Assembly (NCBI GenBank): GCA_001599715.1
Contig: BCHU01000003.1
Location: 1,302,001-1,366,000 of the forward strand
Reading direction: 5' to 3'
From: Phaeotremella fagi
Lineage: Eukaryota; Basidiomycota; Tremellomycetes; Tremellales; Phaeotremellaceae
Length of the DNA stretch: 64,000 nucleotides
Within the stretch, counting starts at the first letter, position 1; every line of letters starts with the position of its first letter. The position numbers and the translations under genes were made by a program. The notes beneath the pieces are model-generated. The model did no database searches. It worked only from the letters and a program-made list of their open reading frames with translations, and had not been told where the DNA came from. Shown here in pieces: positions 25,064 to 36,505 of this stretch.

Positions 25064-25795
25064 ATGTCATTAATCCGCTCAACAACTCTAAGAACAGGTC
25101 TAGGTGTTCGTCATCTACACTCCTGTAAGCTCCCCCTCCATTTCATCCACTAACCAATATCCAGCCCGAATCCTAGCTATCCGATCTACCCAACCTAAAT
25201 CGAACGCAGTAGTTGCAGCGGATGACACGGCAGGATTCAAATATGTACCAGGAGGACGTGAGTATCGTCTAACAGATGGCAGAACCATTTTCCTGACTCA
25301 AAGTCTAGCGATCCTAAAAGGAACAGTTAACGACGCAACCACTTTCCCAGAACCTCATAAAGCTCATGGATCCTATCATTGGGCCTTTGAACGTCTCCTC
25401 TCAGCAGCCCTTCTTCCAATGACTGCAGCAGCTGCCGTAACATCGACTACCGCCTATGTAAGTCATCCATTCAGATTCCTATCACTGTAGTACTTACACC
25501 TAACCTCGTTCAGCCCGTATTGGACGGAATCTTAGCCGTCTCACTCATAGTTCACTCGCATATCGGTTTCGACTCCTGTCTCGAAGATTACGTCCACCCA
25601 AGGAAATTCGGGGCTATCGGTACCGCTGCTAAATGGTTATTAAGAACTGCGACTGGATTAAGTGTTTGGGGGGTATACGAGTTTAACACTAATGATATTG
25701 GTATGTCCCTCTTTCCCATCTTTTACACTAAAAAAATTTGTTTTGACTCTTGGATAGGTTTGACTGAACTAGTTAAAAAAGTTTGGACTGCTTGA
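25064..25795 (+). CDS. SDH4: Succinate dehydrogenase membrane anchor subunit (CybS)
   Basis: Small membrane anchor of mitochondrial complex II, contributing to haem and ubiquinone binding. The N-terminus (MSLIRSTTLRTGLGVRHLHS) is Arg-rich without acidic residues, a typical mitochondrial targeting signal. The mature part has GSYHWAFERLLS, followed by three membrane helices and SHIGFDSCLEDYVHP, the family signature. A 51-nt intron at 25258-25308 is in frame and without stops, so it is easily missed. Removing it gives PGGPILKGTVND, the expected sequence. Exon 1 is 25064-25124. Confidence 0.92.
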
Positions 25796-26026
25796 TCAAT
25801 CGACCATGTTGGTTGGTTTGGTTTCTCTGGATTCAAGTCATTTGTATGAGTTTTTTTCGATGCAGATACAGTATATCATCTTCAATCGATTGCTACGTCA
25901 AATCCTTGGATTATCGACGTCAAATTACACACACGGATACATGAATATAGCTACATACAAACATGAGACAACTCAGAAAAGAATCTAACACAGAAACATA
26001 TACATCCCTAACTCATCCAACTCCCC

Positions 26027-28109
26027 TCAAATCCCACCTCTGAATTTCTTATACTCCACCTCTTGTCCATAAACGATTTTAGTCGGAGAAACGCTATTCC
26101 TAAAAACCAATCAGCAAACCCTTCCCTCCCCCCAAATTAACCATATTCCAAACTTACCCCCGTTGCTCCTCATGTGTACGCTTAACCCTCGCCGCACTCC
26201 CAAATCCACTAAATCCATTCCCATCAGAAACACTAATTTCAATCCCAGTGTCCAATCTGTTGGCAAAAGCTCGTAAATGATTCGGATCACTAACTCTAAC
26301 CGCCAAACTCTCTACACCCCCACTAGGTAATTTTGGTGATTCAGATCGTTGACCATTTCGCATGTTCTGATCTTGGTTGACTTCGTTTGATAAGATCGCC
26401 GCTCGTCTTTTTGCTGCTGCGGCTGCTTTTTCTGCCTGGTTTGGGATTCAGTATGATTATAGTACGCGGATGAAGGAACTTACTTCGTCTAGATTCTTTT
26501 TTTCTGGGATGATAGCTTTGGGGAAGGTTGTGTTTCCACTTGTGGATCTTTGGAGTGGACCTCTGTAATCTGTTATCGCGTTTGATGTTGTCGTACCACC
26601 ACTGATCGCTCTCTGCATAGGTGCTCTATCGATTGAAGGGCCGTTTGTTTGAATGTTATTACTATTACCCATAAGTGCGGCTTGTCTATTTATTTGAGCT
26701 TGTGCGATTTGTTGATTCGGGGTATCAGGTCTGCTTCGGTGTGTATAGACAGGTTGATCCTGCGGGGAAGTTTTGGAATGACTACTGGTGGTCATAATGC
26801 AAATCTATCATCAGCTCAACTATACTATATCTTGACTCGCTGATACTCACGTCACACCTCCAGCAGCATTGACAGACTTATCAATACTCTCAAAAACGTC
26901 TTCACCACAATCCATAAATTCAGCATCAAAACTTTCATCCAATACCATCAAGGCATCATCATCGTCGTCATTAATAGAGCGTAAAGGTGTTTCAGGTGTA
27001 CCATCACGTTGAAAGTTCTCAGATAAAGGTGATGGTTTATACGTCGTATTGACATGATTCGGTAAAGCTGATGGACGAGATGAGTTTGCTATGGGACCAG
27101 TTGAAGTTGAAGCTTGAGGGGGTGGAGCGAACTCCGGACGACGTTCCAAATCGTTGACGTTGAATTTAGCCTGATCTCGTTAGTGAGCAGCAACAATTGA
27201 CAAGAAAGTACATACAGCTGGTACTTTGACTTTGACGATTTCTTTGGTGAAATCCTTGTCATATAGACAATTCCCTAAAAGATTACCGAAATTTCGCAAA
27301 CATCTTTTGAGTCCATCTGTAACGGCTTCCTTCTGAGCCTAAACGTTCCATTTAGTAAAGAATCTTGGTATACGGGGTCCATTTTTATACGAACAGACTC
27401 ACTTTATCAATAGCAGCACTTTTCGTTTTAGCATTCTCTGCCTGTCCACAACCGACATCTTCACGATATGCACCATCTTGCAGAGTAACTCGGATAATAG
27501 ATGTGACGTTGGTTGAAACTTTTCCGTCTTTGACATCAAGCTGGTCCGATTCAGCGAAAGATCTAAAGTTGTGATAAGGGGACTTACGAAATCTGTCTGT
27601 AATTTGATGATTGATGATGACCAACCGTTGAAACCGAAGACTTCGTTGGCGAGGTTGATGACTGGCACCATTCAGTCAGTACGATCAGGACATAAGTAAG
27701 CTTATTCTTACACACCTTTCCATCCCTCGACGTAGCTGTGAAACATTGTGAGCTAGACTCCGATTGTTCGACCATGATGACCAGCTCACCTGAGTTTATG
27801 TCCACCAGGACCTTGACGTTGAGAAACATATTCAGGACCTAATTTCCTCTGCAACCTAGCCTGAAGAGCAGCAACCCTCTCTTCAGACCAACTAGTGAAT
27901 CCACTAGACGCCTGGCTATAATTGATGTTCTGTGTACCACCCCCAAATCCCGTTGCCCTCATTTGAGGAGTCATGGTTGACGAAGATGTCGATTGGTGTT
28001 GACGGGGTGTGAAAGGGATTTGTGGTTGGAGTTCGGGATAGTTATTTGGATTTATTGGGAGTTTGGGTTTATTCTCGTATTCCTCTATCAAAGGTTTGGC
28101 GTAACTCAT
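26027..28109 (-). CDS. RAD52: DNA recombination and repair protein Rad52
   Basis: Mediates Rad51 loading and single-strand annealing in homologous recombination. A leader of about 70 residues ([14 protein letters not shown]...) precedes the Rad52/22 domain: [34 protein letters not shown], then [19 protein letters not shown] and [20 protein letters not shown]. These carry the conserved ring and DNA-binding residues. The C-terminal half is disordered, acidic and Pro/Asn-rich, and ends FRGGI. Several introns are present. It is transcribed divergently from POL31 across 256 bp. Confidence 0.95.
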
Positions 28110-28297
28110 GATGGATGATGAGCTGAGACCCGTAATGATTTTTGTTGAAAGAGTAAATAAAAGTTGAAGTTGAAAACGATAACAACGACAATAACACGGA
28201 AAAGCAGTCGCGGTTGAGTGTGTTGTGCCTGACATTACTAGGTTCAATTGATGTCACCTACATAAAGTGAGCCTGACATCCCTGAAGTAATATTCGA

Positions 28298-28303
28298 ACG
28301 CGT
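28298..28303. promoter_or_regulatory. ACGCGT (MCB) box in the RAD52/POL31 divergent promoter
   Basis: An exact palindromic ACGCGT, the yeast MBF binding site, 63 bp before the POL31 start and 189 bp before the RAD52 start. Both are S-phase genes of the kind MBF controls in yeasts. A single 6-mer could occur by chance in 256 bp. Confidence 0.45.
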
Positions 28304-28365
28304 CTTTAGAGTCAGATTACAACCAATAAAAGTCCCATTTCTACACCATAACCTCAGTTCTCAAG

Positions 28366-30391
28366 ATGGTGTCCATCTTACCTCTACCTATACCATCGAC
28401 CACAGAACCACTAAAAAGACCGACCCCATCCTATTCAACCTTACCAGAACTCTCAAAACCATTCATCATCCCTTCAGTCTCCAGATCCTATAAACATCAA
28501 TTCGCCAACATCTATTTCGTCAGACTTGTTGAACTAAGACCGATAGTTGAGAAAAGGGCTATTGAAAGATGGAAAAATGTCAGGGGTATGTTATGAGTCT
28601 TTGTTTCATTTTGATCTGAATACTGAAGAATGACTTGTAAGGTAAACCACCTCTACTACCCCGTATTCTTAATCTTCAGAGATCACAACTATGTTATATC
28701 GTCGGAACAGTTTACATGGATATGCCACTGAAACCAAACGTTTTAGATGATATGGCTAGAGACGTTAGTCAGATAATTCTCTCCAATCAAACAGTGACTA
28801 ACTGAATCACAGCACTGGATCGCTCCACCTGCTCCAAGACCTAAATTCTTCTCCGCCCAAGACGCATTACATCTAGAAGATGAATCGGGGAGAGTCAGAT
28901 TGGTCGGCGATGTGATTCGTAGAGAACGTGATAGAGAAGGTGGAGGTTTTGTTACTGGTAACTCCTCGTCCCTCATTCTCGATAATGAGGATCAAATTAA
29001 CATTGCTTAGGCGTAATAATGGCGGTACTGGGTATGGAAACTTCATCAGGAGATTTCGAAGTTATAGATATTTGTTTCGCTGGGTTACCTGATCTCGTCA
29101 AACCTTCCTCGAAAGCTTCGACGAGCGGGACTGTGAATGGGAAAGATAAGGGGAAAGGAAAAGCTAAAGTTAAAGATGCGATGGAAATGGAGGTTGATGG
29201 TAGGTCTATTTGTTTTAACTGCTACTGTAAGCTGATCTGTCGATGAAGGGGTGGAAGATAAGAAAACATCGAACGGGACTTTGGCAGAAGAAGAGAAAAC
29301 TTGGGTAGCATTGGTCTCTGGATTGTCAGTTGGGGCACAAGAAGCACCGGCGGACTTGAAGGCTCAGTTGTTAGTTGAATGGTTAATGGGTGAAGATGGT
29401 GGAATAGAGGTGAGCACAGGGTTGTAAGATGAGACACGATCACTCATACATTTCCCTAGGATCAACTTGATGGAGCTAAAATTGCTAGATTGATATTAGC
29501 AGGGAACACTCTAACGACGCCAGTCAGAGGAGAAGATGATAAAAAACCTGTATGTCAGCTATCCTCATTTCGCTCTAAAGCTGACCCAAACCAGAAACGA
29601 TTCAACAACCAATCCCAACCTCTTTACCCCTCCCATCCAACCAAATCCCTCTCAACTCTTCTATCCGACCTCCTCTCCTCTGCCTTACCAATAAATCTAA
29701 TACCCGGACCATCAGATCCATCAGGAGCGACACTTCCACAACAGCCACTTCCGAAAGTCATGTTTGGAGGTAAAAAAATGGAAGGATTGGAATGTGGTAC
29801 GAATCCCGCTTGGTTGGAAGTAGGTGGTAGAAGGTATGTCTCATAAAAGTTAAGTTAGATCTCGTATTGACGATTAAATAGTTTCTTGGGTACAGGTGGT
29901 CAAACTATTGACGATATTTTTAAATATTTACCTTCGAATTCACGATTGTCCATGGCGAAAAGGACGTTGGAATGGAGACATATAGCTCCGACAGCTCCAG
30001 ATACGCTTTGTAAGTCATTTCATCTGAATGGTTTTATCAATACTTGCTAATCTTTCATTAAGGGATATATCCATTCCCAGACGCCGACCCATTCATCATC
30101 CATCACAGACCTGACATATATTTCTTGGGCAATCAACCCGAATTCGAAACTGCTTTAGTCGGTGGTATGTCCAAATATCTTCTTGCATATAATCTCACAA
30201 CTAATAAAGCAATAGATTCAGAGGAGCCAACTCGTATCATCCTTATTCCATCTTTTGCGAAAACGGGAATAGTAGTTTTAGTTTGTCTTGAAACGCTTGA
30301 ATGTAAAACTGTTGGATTCGAGGTACCTGATTGGGAGGGTGATTTGAAAAATGGGGAGGAGGGAGATGGGAACGATGATGTGAGAATGTAG
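28366..30391 (+). CDS. POL31: DNA polymerase delta small subunit (POLD2)
   Basis: Second subunit of DNA polymerase delta, needed for lagging-strand synthesis. The N-terminal part has FANIYFVRLVELRP and LCYIVGTVYMDMPLKPNVLDD, the OB-fold signature of this family. Next comes the calcineurin-like but inactive phosphoesterase domain, interrupted by a Lys-rich insertion (KGKGKAKVKDA). The C-terminus includes YFLGNQPEFET and an acidic end, DDVRM. Several introns of about 50 nt. The start is the first ATG after the divergent promoter with RAD52. Confidence 0.93.
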
Positions 30392-30537
30392 GGTTTGGAA
30401 GTCTTGTCATGAATGGAGATACCACAGTTGATGCATTCAGCATAACTTGATTGGCTACAACATCTTTCTACAGATCTACAAGATGTTCTATGACTTTTTC
30501 TAATGATAAATTAAGACACGACTCCGAGATGAACTAC

Positions 30538-32235
30538 CTACGAAACAGGTAATGAATCAAATAGATTAACAACTCTATCACGATGTCTATACCCTATCCC
30601 CCTCTCCTCCAAATTCTCTTTTTCATAACGAACTGTCCAACCCCATTTCCCACCCCTATTCCTATATCGACTAGGAACCTCCGAAGCCCGAGTCCTAACA
30701 TGTAAACCGCCATTCCCATGAGAAGTCGCCTCAGGTAGTAAAACATTATTAATCTTCTCCCCACTCCCATCGAAAGTCAAAACAAACCCTCGTTGTTGAG
30801 TTACACCAAACACCCTCGATCCCTCGCCATAAAGTTGATACACCGGTGAAAGCTTCCCACCAGGTGAGAAACATGTCCAATCCAATCGATCTTTGATACC
30901 CCTTTTTGAAAACCTTGAATCCCAAAATGAAATCATCCCATGATTACCTGATCCACCTACTATGGTGTATGAACCTAAGAAACAACTTGAGTAGAAGGGT
31001 AAATTCGACCATGGATCTTCGAATTTCATTATCGGTTGGGTTGTTTTCAATCGGAGATCGTAGAGACGGAGAGTTGAGTCGTACCATGCTGATAACAAGG
31101 TGTTGGGGCTGTGGAATGAATGTTCAGGTGATAGATTTAGATCATAGGGTGAACCGTAATTCTTCTTTATCGTATCTGAATCAGAATCGAAATCCAAGGT
31201 CGTTGATGTCGAATGATAATCGCTTGAACCTTCCAATCGTCTACTTGGTCTTGAAGTGGGGTTACCCATTGAATCGAGTTCGTATATATCGATGAATCCT
31301 TGTACACCGATCATTAGATTTTTGGATGATTTTCCTTTATTATCAGAATTCAATAAACTTGACCAAATTCTTTCATCGGGTCGTTCCCGTTGGAAAGTAA
31401 AAGGTTGGATCCAAGGTGAACTAGCTTTAAAGATCGATATCAATCCTTTCGAAGTTGTTGTCAGAATTTCATCCCCTGATGTAGAGAACGTATGTAGGTT
31501 GTGTTTAGGAGGATGTTGATAATGAGCAGTCGAGGTTAATTTGATTGGATCTGAAGAATTCGGTCTTGAAATCGTTAATCGCTGAACTGTTCCATCATAT
31601 TGTGCAACTACTACTTGTTGATCCAAATCATTCAATTCAGAAACCCCAATTATATCAGCTGAAGAACCAGAGATTTTCCTAGTTACATAATATTCTTTCG
31701 CCTGTTTGATAACTTTGCTACGGGATTGAGAGATCGAATTATCGTGATTGTTCAAAGATTGTCCATTCGTGGAAAGCGTCAAATCATGAACCAAAAGTTT
31801 CCCTCCTACACCATAAATCAATCTATCTTTCGATAAACTCATAGCAGGTATCACCGATGATGGCCAAGTCCGTCCGATCTGAATAGCATGCCATTCATGA
31901 TTTCTGATAGCATTGTTAATCCTCGTGTTGTATTTCAACAAATCGATCGGATTCCAGGTCGATTGGTCTTCATTCAGAGTAATGTGATTTTGGGCATTTC
32001 GCGAGAGATACAATGGGTATCCTAAATTGATTATCTATGATACGGTCAATGAATCTACGAGTTGTGGACGATAGGAATCGTAACCTACGCGATCTTTCAT
32101 TCCCTTATTCACCGACATTAGACCTCTCAATTCACTCAATTCCAACTTTTCCAAGATATCCCCTAAGACATCATCAGGTAGACTATCTAGTCTCAATCGA
32201 GATTGTCCTAAAGACAATTTCTCAAAACCATCCAT
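30538..32235 (-). CDS. F-box protein with WD40-like repeats
   Basis: Exons 32235-32089 and 32021-30538. The N-terminal F-box (LDSLPDDVLGDILEKLELSE) should bind Skp1 and place the protein in an SCF ubiquitin ligase. The rest, about 490 residues, shows degenerate WD40 blades (for example LLSAWYDSTLRLYDLR and HGMISFWDSRFSK), likely a substrate-binding propeller. The first ATG is in MDGFEKLSLGQ. It converges on POL31 with 146 bp between stops. Substrate unknown. Confidence 0.8.
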
Positions 32236-32454
32236 ACCCAAATGAATTGCACGTTAAGAAATCAATCGTTTGTCACCAAGATCTGACAATATAATCGATT
32301 CCAATTGAAGTGGCAAAACGTAAGGTGGCAAAATTCTCCAGTACAAGTACTTGTATTCGTGTCTTTTACCTTTGCTCGAGTAAATGTGCTGAACTCTCTC
32401 AGTGCTTCGAGATGAGATACATGAAAATAACGCGGATCCCATCTACCTAAACAC

Positions 32455-33403
32455 TCAGATTCTAATTCTCTTTCTACCAGAAGGAACTTGTGGAACACTG
32501 TCTTCCTCGTCAATTGCGATCTTTCCTCCTCCATAACCAACATCAAGGAAATCTTCCCAATCTCTTTGCATACTCTTGATGAACCGTTCTCTGTTCTCGG
32601 GCTCAACTCTGGTATTACTGAGTAAAGATTTGATGAGGCTCTCCAGTGGGGTTTTCTGTTTTTGAGTGAATGAGGACTAAGTTAAATCAGCGTATTGTTC
32701 TGATCTGACCTACAGCAAGAAAGGATTCGTAACCCACAGAGCAGTTTTCGGTATACGATAATTTTGAAGATCCACTGACCGTCGATGAACTATTTTGAGC
32801 TTTTTGGCAAATTGATAAACCACGTTGATCTTGAACAAGTCTCATAATCCCCTCAATCTCCCATCTATGCTTCGTCTCAAGCTTCTCAATCTCCTTCTCA
32901 TGACCAATTTTATCAGCTTCCGATTTAATTTGATATTGTTTCTTGAGAATCTCTGTATCGCCTTTGTGTTTTTGCTCTGTATCATTTCGTTCCTTCTCAA
33001 ATTTCTTTTTCTCGTCGTCGAATTCCACTTTTTGTTTTTGCATGTGGGTGAGTAGATCTTCCTTTTCCTTTTTCAGAATTTGATATTCTTCATCTTGTTT
33101 CTTCTTGTAATCTCTGATTCGTTTCATGAGGTCAAGATTGTTTTTACCGATTTCATCGGAGATTTTAAGAAGTCGTGAGAATTCGAGATCTTCGTCTTTG
33201 TGTGATGATATGGAGCTTGATTTTGAATCAAGGTCGTCCGAAGAAATTTTGATGAGCTCAAACGAGTTTTGGTACTTTGATAACCGCGACGTGATAGAGT
33301 CGGATGAAGGTTTTGAGCGGGCTAATGACATCTTTGGAGATGGGGGACGTGGAATTGACTTTTGCTTTAAGAGATTCTGGAATGTTGTGTATGATGAAGA
33401 CAT
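32455..33403 (-). CDS. Coiled-coil protein, paralogue 1
   Basis: Starts MSSSYTTFQNLLKQ; an in-frame ATG 30 bp upstream (MCYLRL) is possible. A Ser/Pro-rich N-terminus is followed by about 130 residues of highly charged coiled coil (Glu/Lys-rich, e.g. KKEKEDLLTHMQKQK and HEKEIEKLETKH). A second exon, spliced after FLA, encodes TPLESLIKSLL and RERFIKSMQRDWEDFL and ends PSGRKRIRI. It is a paralogue of the next gene upstream in both coiled coil and C-terminal segment. No known domain; the basic tail could be a nuclear signal. Confidence 0.7.
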
Positions 33404-33908
33404 CTGTTCTCTGCATAAGCGCAAATAACACATATGTAGGCATGAAATAACTTGTTGAACAGGGTGGGATCACTTACTCTAAAAGGTCACTCGAAAAGGC
33501 GTTGATCAGGAGAAGAATGAACAGCAAGTCAAGATCTCATATTTGAATTACTAGAGGTCAACGATCCGTGCGTTTGCGTCCGTCATTTCTCTTCCAGAAC
33601 ATGTGAAAGGAGTCACTATCTGCGTCTGCCATCTAGAAATCATATTGTGGTCCATAACGAGCACAAATCAAATCATGAAAGCACCCCTTTGCTCCGGGGT
33701 CAAGAAGACCTCGAGTGTCAGGTTGGATTCTTCTTGGTCCGTAGGCGTTTATGGACGATATCTCATGAAACCGTTCCGTCTATAAAGATGAGATGCAGTG
33801 TATCATAGGAATATGTAAAGTATACATTGCGTTTAGAGTTACATTAACATATTGGTACATGTAACTGTGATTATTCATGAAGAACCAGTCGGCCGTTCTT
33901 CGTCGAAA
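33404..33908. other. Intergenic, between the coiled-coil paralogues
   Basis: 505 bp: promoter of paralogue 1 and 3' flank of paralogue 2. No gene, RNA or repeat is recognised. Confidence 0.5.
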
Positions 33909-35055
33909 CTAATAGATCTTTTGTTTACGTCCTGCTTTTTTGACTCTGACCTCTATCTTCTCCTTCTCCTTCTCCTTCTCCTTCTCCTTCTCCTTCTCCT
34001 TCTCCTTGCCACTCCCCTTCTTATCACCAGCCTCAGTCATAACCTTTTCCTCCATCTCAAAGTCTTCACTATCTTCGTCCCCAACTTCATACTCTTCATT
34101 TTCCAATTCACCAACGTTAAATTGTTCACTAATTCGAACTTGTTCTTCCCATTGCTCTTGAATTTTGAAAATAAATCTCTGTTTATCCCAGTGGTTAACG
34201 CTCTTATCCGCAGTGAAGGAATCGATGAAATCGTCAATTCGTGCTGCACCCCTTGGAGGAGTAAACTAAAACACAAGATGGAGAGAAAGTCAATCTGATG
34301 CAGTTTGTTTGATCTCTGATCTGAACACTCACCATCAAACGAGACGGAGCTCCATTGTTCTTATTCTCTCCTGAAGAGTTTAATCGACGTTTTTTGGAAG
34401 ACGATCCTTCGCCACTCCCGGGAACACCTTGTTCAGCTTCTTCAACCAATCTCAAAAGACGCATAACTTCCTCTTCATGGTCTTGTTGTTCTGTCTTACT
34501 CTTCTCTAGCAATTTCTCGATCTCCCTATCATGCTTAACTCTAATCTTAGCGCACTCAACCAAATGTCTCTCCTCCAGCGCCTCTTTCTCAAGCCCAAAA
34601 TCTTTCTTCAACTTCTCTATCTCCATCCCCTTAGAATCCAAATCTTCAAAGAAGTTTTGAGTCTCACCATCGAATTTTTCGATCATGTTCGCTTGATCTT
34701 TCTTGTATGTTTCGATTGTTTTTTGGAATTTTTGGAAACCTTTTTCGAGAGTTTCGGATTGGGTGATGAGATTTTTGAGATCTAGGTTGACGATGTCTAT
34801 TGCTAGAGCTGGTCCGGGACTTTGGGAGCCGGGTTTTGCTTTGGTTGAGGGTGGTGAGGAGAGCGGTACCGTTGAGGGAGTCGAGGAGAGTGATGGGGTT
34901 GAGATGATAGGAGTCTCGGGTAAACTGGAAGTTGGAGTTGGTGACAAGGGAAAGCCTATGTATCTTCTCGGTGGAATGAATCGACTAGGAGGAGGAGTAA
35001 ACTCAATGGAACTCTTTGAAGACGCTGTCGACATCGAGCGAGGTCTAGGTGGCAT
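33909..35055 (-). CDS. Coiled-coil protein, paralogue 2
   Basis: Starts MPPRPRSMSTASSKSS. A Pro/Ser/Thr-rich disordered N-terminus of about 90 residues is followed by a coiled coil (IEKLKKDFGLEKEALEERH; KHDREIEKLLEKSKTEQQ), then a basic patch (SKKRRLNSSG). After an intron the C-terminal segment has RIDDFIDSFTAD and KQRFIFKIQEQWEEQV, matching the paralogue's equivalent part. The tail is acidic and then a perfect Lys-Glu repeat encoded by a hexanucleotide microsatellite, ending KKAGRKQKIY. Function unknown. Confidence 0.7.
33957..34004 (-). repeat. Hexanucleotide microsatellite encoding (Lys-Glu)8
   Basis: Eight perfect copies of CTTCTC on the + strand (GAGAAG in the coding sense) inside the last exon of the coiled-coil paralogue 2. 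Each unit adds one Lys-Glu pair, so length change never breaks the frame. Confidence 0.95.
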
Positions 35056-35347
35056 GTCGTACTAAGGATGAGAAGTGTCCTTTTCAATGTTAAGTGATTC
35101 TTTTGACACTTACTAACAATACAACGATGTTATCTACTAAAAGACAATGTTAAAGATGGAAATTCTTTACTGCAGCTTACAATACATCTCCTGACTGAAG
35201 GTTGACTGTGTTGAGTTGGTCCGTGCGCAAAGAGTGTGCACCGCCACAAAACCAGAAAACCAAACCAATTTCTTCGATGATATAATTCACATGGACGATT
35301 GTACAATAAAGACACAATAGTACAGTACTCCACCATACAAGTACATG

Positions 35348-36417
35348 TCAATTCCCCAAGCCCACGTCCGACACTGAAGTTAATTTAGCAGGTCCAAAGA
35401 AAACCCCACCAACCCAAGCCCCATCCTCTACCCTATAAATCATAAGATTGACATCCTCCCCGTCCCTAACGACCAACAACTCCGGTAGATCGATATTCCT
35501 CCATCCAAAACCAGGATTCAAGTTATCGACCATAACGCTGCAAGGTAAACCATCAATCTCTTCTTTAATAATTAATCTCCGTGGCATTTGATCTTCGTCA
35601 CCTTCTATTTTACCTGCCATGGCGGAAAACCAGATGTCGTATGCTGGATCTGGGCAATCGGGATGGAAATTATTGTTTTTAGAGGGGAAGTTTAGGGGAT
35701 TGATTGATTGATTGAATTGTGTCATTGCTATTGTTGAGTTTGGTGGTTTAGATTGTAAGATTGTGGTCATGATTCGATTGGCGTCATTCTTCGTTGGTTC
35801 GGGATTGAAGAAATTGACGAGGAACGATACTTTGTATATCCCAGGTGGTGGTTTGATCGTTGCATTTGCCTACGGGTTGTCAGAGATAGAGACAAAGATG
35901 TGACCAAGTAGCTGAGATGATCACTCAAAGCAGATTACTCACACATAACGCCTTAGATCTCTGGATCAGACACCCTGGTATACGTTCTAACAAAGTCGAG
36001 ATACTTCCGCTATCCACTCCAAACCAATTGGCCAAAAACAACTGTGTCTGGACCAATGCTTCTTCAGTAGCTTCCCCATTTGTACTATTCCCAACGTCAG
36101 TGATTGATTGAGTGAGTGATCTTAATCAGCAACTTTACCTTCGATAAAGAGCAGCTTTGATTGGATTGGTTTCCCATTCCCTCACATCCATTCCACAAGA
36201 TAATTTCGCGTCAATAGCAAAGCCAGAACTAATTTGTGGTCTGCCCAGCATGTCACTAGCAAAGCCTTTGAGCAAAGGTGATTTGTAAAGCAGACTCCCA
36301 TCTCCTAGTGGGTCTTTAGATCCAACGGTGAAAGAAAAGTGACTGGAGAAAGGTCCTGACAGAAATTGGGAGACTGTGGGTAAGCTTTTAAATGATTTGA
36401 TGGCTTACTGTCATCAT
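35348..36417 (-). CDS. Unknown protein
   Basis: Four exons fit well: a three-codon first exon (36417 onward), then an intron ending CTGTCAG, giving MMTGPFSSHFSFTVGSKD. Later exons join at LYR/STNGEATEE and at KALC/ANATIK. The last exon, to 35348, ends SDVGLGN. The protein is about 290 residues, without membrane helices or low-complexity sequence, and looks globular. A TATATAA-type box lies about 40 bp upstream of the start. No family is recognised. Confidence 0.65.
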
Positions 36418-36505
36418 TCAAAGGTCCTGTATGGATTATATATGCTCTGTTTGCTCTATCAAACTCTGTCAGTACCGATTTGAAAACAGGAGGAAAACAG
36501 TCAAT

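Noticed and set aside
33852..34298. Plus-strand open frame with a run of leucines resembling a membrane helix
   Set aside because: The leucine run is the reverse of the (Lys-Glu)8 microsatellite in a well-supported minus-strand gene.
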